Shown here piece by piece: positions 1 through 8,577 of a DNA stretch of 64,000 nucleotides. The stretch is from positions 1 to 64,000 of the forward strand of contig JANQKR010000038.1 of assembly GCA_028281025.1 (NCBI GenBank), given 5' to 3'. The stretch comes from Croceivirga sp. Lineage in GTDB: Bacteria > Bacteroidota > Bacteroidia > Flavobacteriales > Flavobacteriaceae. Position numbers and translations under genes: made by a program. The notes below the pieces were generated by a model. The model searched no databases and was not told the origin of the DNA. It saw nothing but the letters and a program-made list of their open reading frames with translations. Every line of letters starts with the position of its first letter. Within the stretch, counting starts at the first letter, position 1.

Positions 1-245
1 CCATTAACCATTAACCATTAACCATTAACCATTAACCATTAACCATTAACCATTAACCATTAACCATTAACCATTAACCATTAACCATTAACCAATAACC
101 AATAACCAATAACCAATAACCATCAACCATCAACCATCAACCATCAACCATCAACCATCAACCATCAACCATCAACCATCAACCAATAACCAATAACCAT
201 CAACCATCAACCATCAACCATCAACCATCAACCATTAACCATTAA
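1..245. repeat. Heptanucleotide satellite array, 35 units
   Basis: Thirty-five uninterrupted 7-bp units fill this stretch, and the array is cut by the window edge, so it may extend upstream. Three unit types occur in blocks: CCATTAA x13, CCAATAA x4, CCATCAA x9, CCAATAA x2, CCATCAA x5, CCATTAA x2. A degenerate unit follows, and the ettA start codon lies 15 bp beyond the last perfect unit. Each unit carries TAA in one frame, so the array is not coding. The repeated order CCAATAA-block then CCATCAA-block suggests duplication of a multi-unit segment. There are no spacers, so this is not a CRISPR array. Confidence 0.97.
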
Positions 246-260
246 CAATTAAACATAATC

Positions 261-1952
261 ATGTCTGACGATAAAAAGGTCATTTTTTCCATGGCAGGGG
301 TCACCAAGACCTTTAAGAATGCCAATACACCAGTACTGAAGAATATTTATTTAAGCTTTTTTTACGGGGCAAAGATTGGTATTCTTGGTTTAAACGGCTC
401 GGGTAAGTCCACCTTACTCAAAATAATTGCGGGGGTGGATAAAAATTATCAAGGTGATGTGGTTTTTTCACCGGGGTATTCTGTTGGTTATTTGGAGCAG
501 GAACCACAGTTGGATGCGGATAAGACGGTCCTTGAGATTGTTAAGGAAGGGGTGGCCGAAACCGTTTCGACTTTGGATGAGTACCATAAGATCAATGATA
601 TGTTTGCCCTGCCGGAAGTGTATGAGGATGCGGATAAGATGCAAAAGTTAATGGACAGGCAGGCGGTACTGCAAGATAAAATTGATGCCAGTAATGCCTG
701 GGAACTGGACACGAAATTAGAGATAGCAATGGATGCCCTGAGGACCCCGGAAGCGGATAAGAAGATTGAAGTGCTTTCTGGCGGTGAACGAAGGAGGGTG
801 GCCCTTTGCCGTTTATTATTGCAAGAACCGGATGTGCTACTTTTGGATGAGCCTACCAACCATTTGGATGCAGAATCGGTCCATTGGTTGGAACACCATT
901 TGGCCCAATACAAAGGAACGGTGATTGCAGTGACCCACGACAGGTATTTCCTGGACAATGTTGCGGGGTGGATACTGGAACTGGACCGGGGGGAAGGCAT
1001 TCCCTGGAAAGGGAATTATTCGGGTTGGCTGGATCAAAAGGCCAAGCGATTGGCCCAAGAAAGCAAACAGGCCTCCAAACGTCAAAAAACCTTGGAACGT
1101 GAATTGGAATGGGTACGTCAAGGAGCAAAAGGGCGGCAGGCAAAGCAAAAGGCGCGTTTAAAGAACTATGATAAGTTGGCCAGCCAGGACCAAAAGCAAT
1201 TGGAGGACAAACTGGAAATATATATTCCCAACGGCCCCAGGCTAGGGACCAATGTCATAGAGGCCAAAGGCGTGAGCAAGGCCTATGGGGATAAACTCCT
1301 CTATGAGGATCTTAATTTTAATCTTCCACAAGCAGGTATCGTGGGCATTATTGGTCCCAACGGTGCCGGTAAGACCACTATTTTTAGAATGATCATGAAC
1401 GAAGAATCACCTGACAAAGGGGAATTCGTTGTGGGTGACACGGCCAAATTGGCTTACGTAGACCAATCCCATTCAAATATTGACCCAGAAAAATCCATTT
1501 GGGAAAACTTCAGCGATGGACAGGAATTGGTGATGATGGGAGGGAAGCAGGTGAACTCCAGGGCGTATTTAAGTCGGTTTAATTTTTCCGGAAGTGAACA
1601 AAACAAAAAGGTAAACATGCTTTCCGGTGGGGAGCGGAACCGATTGCACTTGGCCATGACGCTAAAAGAGGAAGGCAACGTTCTGTTGTTGGATGAACCT
1701 ACCAATGATTTGGATGTCAATACCCTACGGGCTTTGGAAGAAGGCTTGGAAAATTTTGCGGGATGTGCCGTTATTATTTCACACGACAGATGGTTTTTGG
1801 ACCGGATCTGCACCCATATCCTGGCCTTTGAAGGGGATTCCCAGGTCTATTTCTTTGAGGGGTCTTTCTCCGATTATGAGGAAAACAAAAAGAAGCGTTT
1901 GGGAGCTGATATCATGCCAAAACGTATTAAGTACAAAAAGCTGGTAAGATGA
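261..1952 (+). CDS. ettA: Energy-dependent translational throttle protein EttA (ABC-F ATPase)
   Basis: This is a cytosolic ABC-F protein with two ATPase domains and no membrane segment. In the family, EttA binds the ribosomal E site and gates the first elongation steps according to ATP/ADP. The first domain has Walker A GLNGSGKST at residues 43-51, signature LSGGERRR near 172 and Walker B LLLDEPTNHLD. A charged linker rich in Lys, Arg and Gln follows. The second domain has GPNGAGKTT near 365, LSGGERNR and LLLDEPTNDLD. At 563 residues the length is normal for EttA. The heptamer array ends 15 bp upstream, leaving no recognisable TAnnTTTG box there; the promoter must lie in or beyond the array. 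It converges on the downstream hydrolase gene with a 1-bp gap between stop codons. Confidence 0.95.
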   Translation: MSDDKKVIFSMAGVTKTFKNANTPVLKNIYLSFFYGAKIGILGLNGSGKSTLLKIIAGVDKNYQGDVVFSPGYSVGYLEQEPQLDADKTVLEIVKEGVAETVSTLDEYHKINDMFALPEVYEDADKMQKLMDRQAVLQDKIDASNAWELDTKLEIAMDALRTPEADKKIEVLSGGERRRVALCRLLLQEPDVLLLDEPTNHLDAESVHWLEHHLAQYKGTVIAVTHDRYFLDNVAGWILELDRGEGIPWKGNYSGWLDQKAKRLAQESKQASKRQKTLERELEWVRQGAKGRQAKQKARLKNYDKLASQDQKQLEDKLEIYIPNGPRLGTNVIEAKGVSKAYGDKLLYEDLNFNLPQAGIVGIIGPNGAGKTTIFRMIMNEESPDKGEFVVGDTAKLAYVDQSHSNIDPEKSIWENFSDGQELVMMGGKQVNSRAYLSRFNFSGSEQNKKVNMLSGGERNRLHLAMTLKEEGNVLLLDEPTNDLDVNTLRALEEGLENFAGCAVIISHDRWFLDRICTHILAFEGDSQVYFFEGSFSDYEENKKKRLGADIMPKRIKYKKLVR

Positions 1953-1953
1953 T

Positions 1954-2730
1954 TTAAGGCTTGTACCAATTCAATAGAATTACCCCTATATCGGTATTTT
2001 CTTCCTCGACCAGCGATTTAAATCGTTGTACATCACTAAATCCGTCCGTACCCCGGTAATGATAGGGGTATACTTCCTTGGGCTTAAACTCCAATACGGC
2101 ATCTGCCGCACTTTCTACGGTCATGGTATACGGCAGGTTCATACAAACAAAGGCTTTGTCTATATTTCTCAGTGCTCGCATTTCGGGAATATCCTCAGTA
2201 TCACCGGAAATATAAATACGTTCTCCGTTCATTTCCAGTACATACCCATTCCCCCGTCCTTTTTTATGATACTTCAGCGCCTCCTGCCTTAGGTTATACA
2301 TGGGGACGGCCTCCACACATATTCCGTACCGTTCTTTTGTATCGCCATTGTCCAATACATCCAATTGCGGGGTAAATTCATCGGGAATTCTCTCAGCTAC
2401 CGCAAGGGGGACCATGATTTTTGCCTTTTTGGTATCTAGTTGCTGAAGGGTCTCCAAATTAAAGTGATCCCCATGGATATCGGTAATCAATATCAGATCG
2501 GCCTGTTTTTGTCCCTGAAAGGCACTTTTGCCGCCCACGGGGTCAACATAAATGGTTATACCGTTCCATTCCATGACCATGGTAGCATGCTGAATTGGTC
2601 TGATATCCAAAGTGGAAACCGGAAATTCTTCGGTAGGGCCTTCAACCGATATCGGTTCCTTTTTCCTGTTTCCACAGCCCACCATACTTAAACAAAACAG
2701 TGAAATAAGGAGAAAATATAAATTTTTCAT
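1954..2730 (-). CDS. UlaG-like metal-dependent hydrolase lipoprotein (MBL fold)
   Basis: A 258-residue metallo-beta-lactamase-fold protein. The N-terminus is a lipoprotein signal (hydrophobic LLISLFCLSMVGC), so it is probably anchored in the periplasm or outer membrane. The metal motif reads TDIHGDHFN: the second His and the DH are kept, but the first His of the usual HxHxDH is Asp, as in some members of this beta-lactamase-like family. Further features are SGDTED in the middle and PYHY near the end, both typical of UlaG-like members. The substrate cannot be told from sequence. It ends 1 bp from the ettA stop codon on the opposite strand and has about 150 bp upstream before the divergent gene at 2883. 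Confidence 0.8.
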   Translation of the reverse strand: MKNLYFLLISLFCLSMVGCGNRKKEPISVEGPTEEFPVSTLDIRPIQHATMVMEWNGITIYVDPVGGKSAFQGQKQADLILITDIHGDHFNLETLQQLDTKKAKIMVPLAVAERIPDEFTPQLDVLDNGDTKERYGICVEAVPMYNLRQEALKYHKKGRGNGYVLEMNGERIYISGDTEDIPEMRALRNIDKAFVCMNLPYTMTVESAADAVLEFKPKEVYPYHYRGTDGFSDVQRFKSLVEEENTDIGVILLNWYKP

Positions 2731-2882
2731 AAAAAAAATAGTTGTATAAAGCTAAGTAAACATGGGCATTCACAAACATCTTTAACATTTTGTCCCATTA
2801 AAAACGTCTAAACATAATCCATTGACGTATATAAACCAGACACTAACAAATTTTCATTTGTAGAAAGCAAAAAATCGAGATT

Positions 2883-3770
2883 ATGACAGAAACAAAAAGT
2901 AACAACAGTTTGAAGGTAATAGCGGGATTGCTAGGTGTTGTCCTTTTGGGAACAATTATCTACACTGTTAGTCTTTACCAAGATAAGAAGAAGACTACTA
3001 CCGCTTTGAAACAAGAAAAAGACTTGGTTGTTGAGGATTTGAATAGCTTGAAATCCGAATATGACAAAGCTATTTTGGAGAGTAATGCCACCAATGAAGA
3101 ATTGGTTGCCGCCCGTGATCGAATTGCAAAATACATTGATTCCGTTCAGACCATGAAAGCGGACATTGCTTCCCTTTCCAGATACAGAAGGCAAGTAAGT
3201 CAACTAAAAGCGGAACGCGAAGAGTTATTGAAGCAAGTGGATTCCTTGACCACTTCAAATACCTTGTTGGCAATGCAACGTGATAGCACGTTTGTTGAGT
3301 TGGAAAAGCAAACGGTTTTCAATGACTCCCTAGTAGTTCAGAATACGCAGTTGGCAGATGCTGTTGAAAGAGGTTCTGCGCTTAATCTTTCCGATTTTAA
3401 AATTGACGCTGTCAAGGAAAGAAGCAGTGGTAGATTGGTTTCAACACAAAGGGCCAAGGCTACCGACAAGTTTAAGGTATGCTTTACTGTGGCGGACAAC
3501 GCTATTGCACAGGCTGGTGATAGGGAGTTCTTTATTGAGGTTCTTGACCCCCAAGGCAATGTTGTAGGCGATGGAATGACTGCCAGTACCGAGGAAGGTG
3601 CTTCCGTGAGCTACACCAAGGGAACCAGTTTTTACTATGAGAACAATTCATTGGACGTATGTGACTACATCAATAAACCGGCAAGTGAGTTCCAAAAAGG
3701 GAATTATATGGTGAATGTTTATGATGATGGTTTAAAGCTATTGGGAACTTCTAAGTTCACCCTTAAATAA
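2883..3770 (+). CDS. Conserved membrane-anchored coiled-coil protein
   Basis: A 295-residue protein of unknown function. After about 10 polar residues there is one hydrophobic segment (VIAGLLGVVLLGTIIYTVSLY, about 11-31). A heptad-like region rich in Lys, Glu, Leu and Ser follows to about residue 165 and should form a long coiled coil. The C-terminal domain from about 170 is beta-rich, with FKVCFTVADNA, REFFIEVLDPQGNVVGDG and KGNYMVNVYDDGLKLLGTSKFTL. The topology suggests an inner-membrane anchor with a periplasmic stalk and head. It is monocistronic and ends in a strong hairpin terminator shared with fumC. Proteins of this layout are common in Flavobacteriaceae, but I know no function. Confidence 0.75.
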   Translation: MTETKSNNSLKVIAGLLGVVLLGTIIYTVSLYQDKKKTTTALKQEKDLVVEDLNSLKSEYDKAILESNATNEELVAARDRIAKYIDSVQTMKADIASLSRYRRQVSQLKAEREELLKQVDSLTTSNTLLAMQRDSTFVELEKQTVFNDSLVVQNTQLADAVERGSALNLSDFKIDAVKERSSGRLVSTQRAKATDKFKVCFTVADNAIAQAGDREFFIEVLDPQGNVVGDGMTASTEEGASVSYTKGTSFYYENNSLDVCDYINKPASEFQKGNYMVNVYDDGLKLLGTSKFTLK

Positions 3771-3790
3771 CACACTATCCACTATATGCA

Positions 3791-3824
3791 AAAAGGGCAT
3801 CCAAATAGAATGGATGCCCTTTTT
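3791..3824. terminator. Bidirectional intrinsic terminator
   Basis: A 13-bp perfect stem (AAAAGGGCATCCA / TGGATGCCCTTTT) with a 7-nt loop lies between two convergent genes. It has a T run on the plus strand and, through the A run, on the minus strand, so it can terminate both the coiled-coil gene and fumC. Confidence 0.9.
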
Positions 3825-3843
3825 TATTTCCTGTGCGCGCAAC

Positions 3844-5241
3844 TTATTTTAAGCTGCCAACCATATCTTCGGGTTTTACCCACTCATCATATTCTTCCGG
3901 GGTAACGTACCCTAGGTTTACGGCTTCTTCCCTTAGGGTAGTCCCATTCTTGTGGGCAGTATTGGCAATTTCTGCTGCTTTGTAATATCCTATTTTAGTG
4001 TTCAGTGCCGTAACCAACATCAAGGAATCGTTCAATAGTTTAGTTATGGTTTTATGATTGGGTTCAATTCCCACGGCACAGTTCACATCAAAGCTCACGC
4101 AAGCATCGCCGATCAACTGGGCCGATTGCAGGATATTCGCGGCCATGACCGGTTTAAAAACGTTCAACTCATAATGCCCTTGTGTTCCTCCAACAGCAAT
4201 GGCCACATCATTGCCCATTACTTGGGCGCATACCATTGTCATGGCCTCACATTGGGTGGGATTTACCTTTCCGGGCATAATGGAACTGCCGGGTTCATTG
4301 GCTGGGATGATGATTTCCCCAATCCCGGAGCGTGGTCCGGAAGCCATCATTCGGATATCGTTCGCTATTTTATTTAAGGAGACCGCCAATTGCTTTAATG
4401 CGCCGTGGCTTTCCACGATCGCATCATGGGCGGCCAAAGCCTCAAACTTATTCTCAGCCGTAACAAAGGGCATTCCAGTGAAATCGGCAATATATTTGGC
4501 TACCAGGACATCATATCCTTTGGGCGTATTCAAACCTGTACCCACTGCCGTTCCCCCCAATGCCAATTCTGCGAGATGGGGCAACGTATTTTTCAACGCC
4601 TTAAGGCCATGGTCCAATTGCGAAACATAACCTGAAAACTCTTGTCCCAGAGTTAGGGGAGTGGCATCCATTAAATGGGTCCTACCAATCTTTACAACCT
4701 CTTTGAATTCTTCTGCTTTCTTTTTCAAGGTATTTTGGAGTTGCAGCACACCGGGGATGGTGACCTCCACTATTTTCTTGTAGGCTGCAATATGCATTCC
4801 CGTAGGGAAGGTATCGTTGGAAGATTGTGATTTGTTCACATCATCATTGGGTTGAATGGTCTTCTCACCCTCTCCAATGGTTTTTCCGGCCAGTTCGTGG
4901 GCCCTATTGGCAATTACCTCATTGACATTCATATTACTTTGGGTCCCTGAACCCGTCTGCCAAATGACCAATGGAAATTGGCTGTCATGTTTACCCTCTA
5001 AAATCTCATCACAAACCGTGGCGATCAAGTCCCTTTTTTCCTTTGCAAGTACCCCCAGTTCATGATTGGCGTATGCAGCGGCCTTTTTTAGGTAGGCAAA
5101 ACCGTACACCACTTCCAAAGGCATGGAAGCCGTAGGCCCAATTTTAAAATTGTTTCGGGAGCGTTCCGTTTGCGCACCCCAATACTTATCGGCAGGCACC
5201 CTTACCTCGCCCATAGTGTCTTTTTCAATCCTAAATTCCAT
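3844..5241 (-). CDS. fumC: Class II fumarate hydratase
   Basis: A cytosolic, iron-independent TCA-cycle enzyme that interconverts fumarate and L-malate. The class II signature [11 protein letters not shown] is present, along with [10 protein letters not shown] (catalytic His region) and [14 protein letters not shown]. The open frame extends upstream to an ATG at 5274, but that extension contains the -7 promoter box at 5261-5268. I therefore start at the ATG at 5241 ([16 protein letters not shown]). This gives 465 residues, close to the usual FumC length. The gene is monocistronic and shares a bidirectional terminator with its convergent neighbour. Confidence 0.96.
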   Translation of the reverse strand: MEFRIEKDTMGEVRVPADKYWGAQTERSRNNFKIGPTASMPLEVVYGFAYLKKAAAYANHELGVLAKEKRDLIATVCDEILEGKHDSQFPLVIWQTGSGTQSNMNVNEVIANRAHELAGKTIGEGEKTIQPNDDVNKSQSSNDTFPTGMHIAAYKKIVEVTIPGVLQLQNTLKKKAEEFKEVVKIGRTHLMDATPLTLGQEFSGYVSQLDHGLKALKNTLPHLAELALGGTAVGTGLNTPKGYDVLVAKYIADFTGMPFVTAENKFEALAAHDAIVESHGALKQLAVSLNKIANDIRMMASGPRSGIGEIIIPANEPGSSIMPGKVNPTQCEAMTMVCAQVMGNDVAIAVGGTQGHYELNVFKPVMAANILQSAQLIGDACVSFDVNCAVGIEPNHKTITKLLNDSLMLVTALNTKIGYYKAAEIANTAHKNGTTLREEAVNLGYVTPEEYDEWVKPEDMVGSLK

Positions 5242-5260
5242 TGTGAAAAATTTTACCGTA

Positions 5261-5268
5261 CAAAGGTA
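5261..5268 (-). promoter_or_regulatory. -7 element of the fumC promoter
   Basis: On the minus strand this reads TACCTTTG, matching the Bacteroidota -7 consensus TAnnTTTG. It lies about 20 bp before the fumC ATG and rules out the upstream in-frame ATG at 5274. I see no clear -33 TTG at the usual spacing. Confidence 0.6.
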
Positions 5269-5328
5269 ATCCATGAAAAAGGTATTTGTTCCTGATAAAT
5301 GTTTGGAATTATATTTTTTTTATTGTCC

Positions 5329-5360
5329 TTGCAATTTTGAATTATTTCAAAGTATCTTTG
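5329..5360 (+). promoter_or_regulatory. Promoter of the 57-residue membrane protein gene
   Basis: The -33 TTG at 5329-5331 is followed, after 21 bp, by the -7 TATCTTTG at 5353-5360. This is a full match to the Bacteroidota promoter pattern. The start codon is 18 bp downstream. Confidence 0.7.
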
Positions 5361-5378
5361 TCGTATAAATAAGAACTC

Positions 5379-5552
5379 ATGGTAGAATTTGACCAATATC
5401 TCGGATTTTTAGCCTTTTTGACCATCTTGACCATAGGTTTTTGGCTAATGATTTTCTTATTGACCTTTGTAGTGCCCTATTGGTTAACGGGCAACCTCAT
5501 GGAAATGTGGAAAGAAAGACGCGAGGCCAAAAAGGCTGAGCTTGAAGAATAA
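5379..5552 (+). CDS. Small single-span membrane protein, 57 residues
   Basis: A 57-codon gene beginning MVEFDQYLGFLAFLTILTIG. It has one long hydrophobic span (about residues 9-33) and a charged, probably cytoplasmic tail (MWKERREAKKAELEE). Support for a real gene comes from a good promoter 18 bp upstream, a hairpin terminator starting at the stop codon, and its own intergenic space between two divergent or convergent genes. The function is unknown; a small regulatory or complex-associated membrane protein is possible but unproven. Confidence 0.75.
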   Translation: MVEFDQYLGFLAFLTILTIGFWLMIFLLTFVVPYWLTGNLMEMWKERREAKKAELEE

Positions 5553-5579
5553 AAAAAGGAGCCATTCGGCTCCTTTTTC
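5553..5579. terminator. Bidirectional intrinsic terminator
   Basis: Stem AAAGGAGCC / GGCTCCTTT with loop ATTC, flanked by an A run and a T run. It can end the small membrane gene on the plus strand and the TonB-dependent receptor gene on the minus strand. Confidence 0.85.
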
Positions 5580-5580
5580 T

Positions 5581-8016
5581 TTATGGGGTTCCAAACTCTT
5601 CATCATCACCTTCATAATCCCTTTGCCTATCACCACCCCGTTTTTTCTTTTGATTAAAACGATAGGTAAATGCCAGATTGTAACTGCGTACCCTCCATTG
5701 AAACTCACTATCGTTGTTGAATAAAGGGGTTACCGTTTCACTGATTCTTCGCCTGCTATTGAACACGTCACTTACATTGACGGCCAAGGAGGCCTGTTCC
5801 TTGAAAAAATCCTTGCTAAAGGCCAAGTCCAGTGAAAAAATGCCCTGGTTCCTGGTCTGGGCGTTTTCCGTGGGACCACGATAAAAGATTCGGGTTTGCC
5901 AATCGATGCTGGAGGGAAGGGTAATTTTATTGTTTAGGCGTATGAACCAACTTAGGTTTTCGGCATCAAAATTTTGGTCGTTAAAGTCGCCTCTGGTGAT
6001 AAAATTAAACAAGTTGATATTGGTATTCAGGTTCCATTTTCGGGTGGGTCGGTAGGTAGCGGTAAAATCCAGTCCATATCGGTCGTTTCGGGCCAAGTTT
6101 ACAGGAGTTCGCCTTAAAATACTGAGCTGTTCCCCATCAAAGAAAGTATCCTCCCCGGTGTCCTCCACAATAAAAGTGATGACATTGGTGGAGCGTTGGA
6201 AATAGATCGATCCGTTCAACGTCAACTTTTCCCATCGTTTAAGATATCCCAACTCAATTTGGTTGGAAAAGCTTGGGGTCAGATTGGGATTTCCCTGAAA
6301 AAGGTTGGTAGGGCTTGATCTAGACGGAAAAGGATTAAGAAACCTGGACCTGGGCCTGCGTATTCTACGATTGTACCCCAGTTGGAAACTCTCTTTTTCG
6401 GAGATTTCGTAATTCAAATTCAAAGTAGGGAAAAGACCATCAAAATTGTTTCGGTTAAAATCACCGGTCTCGATTTGGTTGATGATCAGCCGTGTGGCCT
6501 CATATCGTAGTCCCGCTAGAAAGGAAAAATCCTTGAACTTGTTCCCGTATTGGGTATAGAACGCATTGATGGTTTCCTTAAAGTCGAGCACGTTACTGGG
6601 ATCGGTTATTCCCAGGACATCCAGGGTGGGTTCAATGAATACCACATCATAATCCGTATTCAAACGGTTAAAATCCCCTCGGTAACCAACTTCAAACTGT
6701 CCGTTTTCACCCAGGGGCACCACGTAGTCGGATTGCATAAAGACCCTTCTTTGGTTCTCCGCAGTTCGCACACTTTCGCTATCAAATCCATTTTGGACGA
6801 TCAGGGATTCCTCAACTTCATCACTCTCCTCATATTGAAAGGCAAAGGTGAGCGTGTGGTCCAATTCCCCATTGAATTGCTTGTCAAAATTAAAGGCATA
6901 TTGAAAAGTGTCATCTTTCTCCGTTTCTGGGTCAAATCTGAAGCCCGAACGGGTATTTCCCGCAACATCACTTTGGACAAAGTTGTTGGTGGTCTCGCTT
7001 TCATTGTCAGAATCCCTTACGAAAATGGATTGTGTAATGGAGGCCGTTTTATTGATGTACCATTCCACACCCAAGTTGGCATTCAATCCTCTTCTGATTC
7101 GGTCAAAATCGCGTTCCTCGCGCAGGGCATTGGTGAAATTTCCCTCGGCATCAAAAAAGTCCGTATCATTTAGGGAATTTCCGGGACGTGTCCTGTAATT
7201 ATATCCGGTGTTGGTAAAAATATTGATGTTGCCGGTTCTATAGTTGAGATTGCCATTGATGCCCGCGGATTCCGGATATCCCCCGTTCACGGTAAGGGCA
7301 CCGTTGAGGCCCTGTAATTTACTTCTTCTAAGAATGATATTGATGATTCCTCCGGATCCCTCGGCATCGTAACGAGCGGATGGGGAGGTGATTACTTCCA
7401 CTTTTTCTATGGATTCTGCCGGTAATTGGCGTAAGGCCTCAGTACTGTTCAATCCGGTTATCGCAGAGGGTTTACCATTGATTAGGATGCGAACATCATC
7501 ATTTCCGCGTAATTGTACATTGCCCTCCACATCAACGGATACGGATGGAACATTGTCCAAGACGTCGCTGACCGTTCCCCCTTGAACCGTAAGGTCCTTA
7601 CCCACATTGTAGATTTTTTTATCCAATCGAAGCTCTACCGTGGTCTTTTCTGCCACCACTTCAACCTCTTCCAATAGGGAAACATCGGGAGATAGGTAAA
7701 TTATTCCCAAATCCGTATTGGAGCGAAGTTGTTGTTTTTTGGATACATAGGTAGTATAGGCAATGTATTCAACGGAAATGTTGAAGATGCCGGGAGGTGT
7801 TTCTACCTCAAATTTTCCCTCGGCGTCGGTGATACCTCCGGTTATTCTCTTGGGATTTCGAATGCTTTGCACTATTAAAGTTGCGTATTCGAGGGGTTGT
7901 CCGGTATCCTTGTCGATAACTGTTCCTGTAATTTGTATGGGTTTAAAGTTTTGGGGTTTTTGGGCGAGTGCCAGTATGGGTATGATCCATACGAGCACCA
8001 GGAACAGTTTCTTCAT
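5581..8016 (-). CDS. Outer-membrane beta-barrel protein, TonB-dependent receptor family
   Basis: An 811-residue outer-membrane protein. It has a signal peptide ending near LALAQ, then a carboxypeptidase-regulatory-like beta-sandwich (about 28-110: GTVIDKDTGQPLEYATLIV). A TonB plug-like domain follows (about 125-230: VSDVLDNVPSVSVD, VQLRGNDDVRILINGKPS, IEKVEVITSPSARYDAEGSGGIINI). The rest is a barrel with many aromatic beta-strands. This matches the flavobacterial 'outer membrane beta-barrel family protein' group, whose ligand is usually unknown. No SusD partner is adjacent. The 151-residue secreted protein gene upstream ends 1 bp before this start, so the two are almost certainly co-transcribed. 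The C-terminal end after the last strand is charged (KKKRGGDRQRDYEGDDEEF), unlike the usual terminal aromatic. Confidence 0.88.
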   Translation of the reverse strand: MKKLFLVLVWIIPILALAQKPQNFKPIQITGTVIDKDTGQPLEYATLIVQSIRNPKRITGGITDAEGKFEVETPPGIFNISVEYIAYTTYVSKKQQLRSNTDLGIIYLSPDVSLLEEVEVVAEKTTVELRLDKKIYNVGKDLTVQGGTVSDVLDNVPSVSVDVEGNVQLRGNDDVRILINGKPSAITGLNSTEALRQLPAESIEKVEVITSPSARYDAEGSGGIINIILRRSKLQGLNGALTVNGGYPESAGINGNLNYRTGNINIFTNTGYNYRTRPGNSLNDTDFFDAEGNFTNALREERDFDRIRRGLNANLGVEWYINKTASITQSIFVRDSDNESETTNNFVQSDVAGNTRSGFRFDPETEKDDTFQYAFNFDKQFNGELDHTLTFAFQYEESDEVEESLIVQNGFDSESVRTAENQRRVFMQSDYVVPLGENGQFEVGYRGDFNRLNTDYDVVFIEPTLDVLGITDPSNVLDFKETINAFYTQYGNKFKDFSFLAGLRYEATRLIINQIETGDFNRNNFDGLFPTLNLNYEISEKESFQLGYNRRIRRPRSRFLNPFPSRSSPTNLFQGNPNLTPSFSNQIELGYLKRWEKLTLNGSIYFQRSTNVITFIVEDTGEDTFFDGEQLSILRRTPVNLARNDRYGLDFTATYRPTRKWNLNTNINLFNFITRGDFNDQNFDAENLSWFIRLNNKITLPSSIDWQTRIFYRGPTENAQTRNQGIFSLDLAFSKDFFKEQASLAVNVSDVFNSRRRISETVTPLFNNDSEFQWRVRSYNLAFTYRFNQKKKRGGDRQRDYEGDDEEFGTP

Positions 8017-8017
8017 A

Positions 8018-8473
8018 TCAGGATTTCGATTGCCGCTTCTTCTTTTTCTGTTTTCGCTTGGTTTTTGAAGGGTTCTCCCTCATATCCATATAGATTTGGA
8101 ATTTTTCTTCCGGAAGGCCGGCTTTTAATTCCTCATCCTGTTCTTTTACGATCTTTCCATATTCCTCCATCATCTTTTTCTGTTCCAGATCCAGGATTTG
8201 GAGTTCCATTCTTTTTTGAACGCTTTTGACGAGCACTGACCTAACAATGGCTTGCTCAAAAGGGTCAAGGCCCATAACCTCAATTAGCTTGGGCATTTCC
8301 TGATCCACACGTTGTTCCGCGGTCAGTTTTTCAGGTTCTGGTGGAGGTGTTTGCGTTTGCGGAATAGCGCTTCTTTGTCTTCCAAAACGGTTGTTGTTGA
8401 TAAATTGCGAATGGAGATCGGAACTTATTAGGAAGCAAGTGAGTACAAATAAGGAAGTTGCAAGGGTTCTCAT
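8018..8473 (-). CDS. Small secreted helical protein with basic tail
   Basis: A 151-residue exported protein of unknown function. I chose the ATG at 8473 because it places a clean signal peptide (MRTLATSLFVLTCFLISSDLHSQ) at the start; the frame is open to 8497. The mature part has a Pro/Gln-rich stretch (IPQTQTPPPEPEK), then amphipathic helices rich in Glu, Met and Lys. It ends in a strongly basic tail (SKTKRKQKKKKRQSKS). The helical, Met/Gln-rich layout recalls Spy/CpxP-like periplasmic proteins, but no diagnostic motif is visible. It lies 1 bp upstream of the TonB-dependent receptor gene and probably shares its function. Confidence 0.7.
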   Translation of the reverse strand: MRTLATSLFVLTCFLISSDLHSQFINNNRFGRQRSAIPQTQTPPPEPEKLTAEQRVDQEMPKLIEVMGLDPFEQAIVRSVLVKSVQKRMELQILDLEQKKMMEEYGKIVKEQDEELKAGLPEEKFQIYMDMRENPSKTKRKQKKKKRQSKS

Positions 8474-8577
8474 CGTTCTATTGGATTTTAAAACCAACCG
8501 AAGGTTTAAAGGGCCTTGGTTAATTTTTTGTTAAATGACTAATACAGCTAAACAAATTTAGGAAGGATTTAGCGAAG

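Noticed and set aside
1-245. Possible CRISPR array
   Set aside because: Units are 7 bp with no spacers; this is a satellite.
6550-7173. A 207-codon plus-strand frame inside the TonB-dependent receptor gene
   Set aside because: Shadow of the minus-strand receptor; no start context or domain.
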